Positions 4,912 to 7,385 of a stretch of 7,385 nucleotides of DNA are shown in pieces. The notes beneath the pieces were generated by a model. It was not told where the DNA came from, searched no databases, and worked only from the letters and a program-made list of their open reading frames with translations. The DNA lies in NCBI GenBank assembly GCA_964370855.1, contig CAYJMF010000171.1:1-7385 (forward strand). The letters are read 5' to 3'. Numbering within the stretch: the stretch's first letter is position 1; the number at the start of each line of letters is the position of its first letter. The DNA is from JAKLKS01 sp964370855 (lineage in GTDB: Bacteria; Planctomycetota; JAJSAM01; JAKLKS01). The position numbers and the translations under genes were made by a program.

Positions 4912-6066
4912 ATGGCATCGGCGCCCTTCACCATCCTCGACGCGCCCGCGGGGAAGCCCGCCGCGAGGAAGGGCGGCGGGAAGGCCCCGGCGGACTCCCC
5001 CGCCGCGGAGCTCGGCCTCTCCGACGCCGACCTCCTGTCCATGTTCACCACCATGGTCCGCGTCCGGGCCCTGGACGAGCGCGGCCTCATGTCGCAGCGC
5101 CAGGGCCGCATCGGGTTCTACGTCCCCTCCTCCGGGGAGGAGGGCCACCAGGCCGGGGCCGCCTTCGCGCTGCGCCCCGAGGACTGGTGCTACCCCTCCT
5201 ACCGCGTCCCCGGCATCGCCATCCACCGGGGGGCCCCGCTCCCCTCCATGGTGGCCAACCTCTTCGGCAACGCCGACGACCTCGCCCTCGGCCGACAGAT
5301 GCCGAACCACTACTCCTTCAAGGCGCAGAACTTCGTCTCCATCTCCTCGCCCCTCGGCACCCAGATCCCCCAGGCCGTGGGCACCGCCCGCGCCATGCAG
5401 ATCCGGGGCGAGAAGCGGGTCGCCGCGGTCTGGTTCGGCGACGGCACCACCAGCGAGGGGGACTTCCACGTCGGCATGAACTTCGCCGGCGTCTGGAAGG
5501 CCCCCTGCGTCTTCATCTGCCAGAACAACCAGTGGGCCATCTCCGTCCCCTTCCACCAGCAGACCGCGAGCGCCGACATCGCCGTGAAGGCCACGGCCTA
5601 CGGCTTCCCCGGCGTGCGCGTGGACGGCAACGACGTGCTGGCCGTCTACAAGGTCGTCCGCGAGGCCGTGGAGCGGGCCCGCTCCGGCGGCGGCCCGACG
5701 CTGGTCGAGGCCGTCACCTTCCGCATGGGCCCCCACTCCTCCTCCGACGACCCCACCCGCTACCGCCCCCAGGAGGTGGTGGACGACTGGAAGCGGCGCG
5801 ACCCCATCGAGCGGTTCCGGAAGTTCCTCCTCGCCCACGGGCACGCCGGCGGGAAGGACCTCGAGGCCGTCGAGGAGGCCGCCAGGGCCGACGTCGCCGC
5901 GGCCTTCAAGGAGCAGGAGAAGGTGGGCCCGCCCCCCCTCGAGTCCCTCTTCGAGGGCGTCTTCGCCGGGATGACCCCCGCCATGGAGCGCCAGCGCGAC
6001 TACCTCGTGCAGGCCGAGGGCGGGAAGTTCCGCAAGGACGACTCCGGGGCGGCGTTCCCCCTCTAG
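4912..6066 (+). CDS. bkdA1: 2-oxoacid dehydrogenase E1 component, alpha subunit (branched-chain type)
   Basis: The alpha subunit of the thiamine-diphosphate E1 enzyme decarboxylates a 2-oxoacid and, with the beta subunit, transfers the acyl group to lipoyl-E2. The 384-residue protein carries the ThDP/Mg motif from GDGTTSEGDF (176-185) to CQNNQWAIS (203-211). The segments QRQGRIGFY (62-70), GRQMPNHY (127-134) and SISSPLGTQIPQAVG (143-157) resemble the branched-chain (BCKDH) group more than Gram-positive PdhA, which has a different sequence at this point. The phosphorylation-loop region GPHSSSDDPTRYR (273-285) is intact, with H275. The first 35 residues are an Ala/Pro/Lys/Gly-rich extension. 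The ATG at 4912 has GGAG 8 nt upstream (4900-4903); an in-frame opening further upstream runs through the regulator and is not real. Pyruvate cannot be excluded as substrate. The E1 beta gene follows after 26 nt. Confidence 0.93.
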   Translation: MASAPFTILDAPAGKPAARKGGGKAPADSPAAELGLSDADLLSMFTTMVRVRALDERGLMSQRQGRIGFYVPSSGEEGHQAGAAFALRPEDWCYPSYRVPGIAIHRGAPLPSMVANLFGNADDLALGRQMPNHYSFKAQNFVSISSPLGTQIPQAVGTARAMQIRGEKRVAAVWFGDGTTSEGDFHVGMNFAGVWKAPCVFICQNNQWAISVPFHQQTASADIAVKATAYGFPGVRVDGNDVLAVYKVVREAVERARSGGGPTLVEAVTFRMGPHSSSDDPTRYRPQEVVDDWKRRDPIERFRKFLLAHGHAGGKDLEAVEEAARADVAAAFKEQEKVGPPPLESLFEGVFAGMTPAMERQRDYLVQAEGGKFRKDDSGAAFPL

Positions 6067-6092
6067 GACCGCAGGACAGGAGATCCCGAGCC

Positions 6093-7067
<975 letters not shown>

Positions 7068-7070
7068 AGA

Positions 7071-7085
7071 CGGGGGCTTCCCCCG
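7071..7085 (+). other. Short hairpin touching the E2 ribosome-binding site
   Basis: CGGGGG (7071-7076) and CCCCCG (7080-7085) pair perfectly around the loop CTT, 3 nt after the E1 beta stop. The last paired base is the first G of GGGAGA (7085-7090), the Shine-Dalgarno site of E2, 6 nt before its ATG. It could tune E2 translation or mark an mRNA processing point; chance in C/G-rich DNA is possible. Confidence 0.4.
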
Positions 7086-7096
7086 GGAGAATCGAC

Positions 7097-7385
7097 ATGG
7101 CACTCGAGTTCCGTCTGCCCGACATCGGCGAGGGCGTCGCCGAGGGCGAGGTCGTGAAGTGGCTCGTCGCCGAGGGGGACTCCGTGAAGGAGGACCAGCC
7201 CCTCGTCGAGGTCATGACGGACAAGGCGACGGTGGAGATCCCCTGCCCCGCCGCCGGCGTCGTCAGGAAGATCCACGCCGCCGCCGGGCAGGTGGTCCCC
7301 GTGGGCGCCGTGCTCGTCGAGATCGAGATGGCCGCCGGCGCGACGGCGCCGAAGATCGCCTCCCACGGCGCGGGCGACCACGCCC
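7097..7385 (+). CDS. 2-oxoacid dehydrogenase E2 component (dihydrolipoyl acyltransferase), N-terminal part
   Basis: The gene is cut by the right edge after 96 codons. The visible part is a complete lipoyl domain (about residues 1-77): MALEFRLPDIGEGVAEGEVV, then KWLVAEGDSVKEDQPLVEV, and the lipoylation motif MTDKATVEIP with K43 as the modified lysine. A Gly/Ala linker begins at about residue 79. E2 forms the core of the complex and passes acyl groups from E1 to CoA. The rest (peripheral-subunit-binding and catalytic domains) should lie downstream. E3 may follow, but this cannot be seen. The start ATG has GGGAGA 6 nt upstream. The pyruvate or branched-chain class cannot be told from the lipoyl domain alone. 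Confidence 0.92.
   Translation, partial: MALEFRLPDIGEGVAEGEVVKWLVAEGDSVKEDQPLVEVMTDKATVEIPCPAAGVVRKIHAAAGQVVPVGAVLVEIEMAAGATAPKIASHGAGDHA

Overview
The window is very GC-rich bacterial DNA. Hand counts of single 60-base lines give roughly 62 to 93 % GC. Coding is dense, C/G-ending codons dominate, and Shine-Dalgarno sites are of the GGAGG type. The gene set (BCKDH-type E1/E2 operon, two-domain ChrA, DUF4143 ATPase, REP-like repeats) would suit an Acidobacteriota-, Myxococcota- or similar high-GC lineage. No marker in the window fixes the phylum, so this is inference.

Layout from left to right. The C-terminal end of a CBS-domain protein, possibly the tail of a ClC-type chloride channel, enters from the left edge (1-437, +). 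It meets head-on an orphan AAA_14/DUF4143 ATPase (451-1767, -), which is locally less GC-rich than its neighbours. A 158-bp divergent spacer separates this ATPase from a full-length ChrA-type chromate transporter (1926-3167, +). That spacer holds an AT-richer island with two 25-bp inverted-repeat sites on a 33-bp period. ChrA converges, with a 7-nt gap, on a small secreted protein of unknown function (3175-3702, -). A 217-bp divergent spacer follows, then a Crp/Fnr-type regulator (3920-4618, +).

Immediately after the regulator, and sharing the last base of its stop codon, is a 133-bp REPIN-like element (4618-4750). It has perfect 15-bp inverted ends, each followed internally by its own hairpin. 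The two hairpins differ in sequence but both still fold. Next come a C-rich tract, a plausible sigma70 promoter (4779-4807), and a 2-oxoacid dehydrogenase operon: E1 alpha (4912-6066), E1 beta (6093-7067), and the start of the lipoylated E2 (7097 to the window edge).

How the parts may work together. The E1 alpha, E1 beta and E2 genes encode one complex that decarboxylates a 2-oxoacid (most likely branched-chain) and passes the acyl group to lipoyl-E2 and CoA. The Crp/Fnr regulator lies just upstream in the same direction and may control this operon or the divergent secreted protein, but no clear binding site was found. The strongest unexplained signals are the paired operator-like palindromes between the ATPase and chrA, and the REPIN-like element. 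I saw no complete new defence or mobile system in this window.
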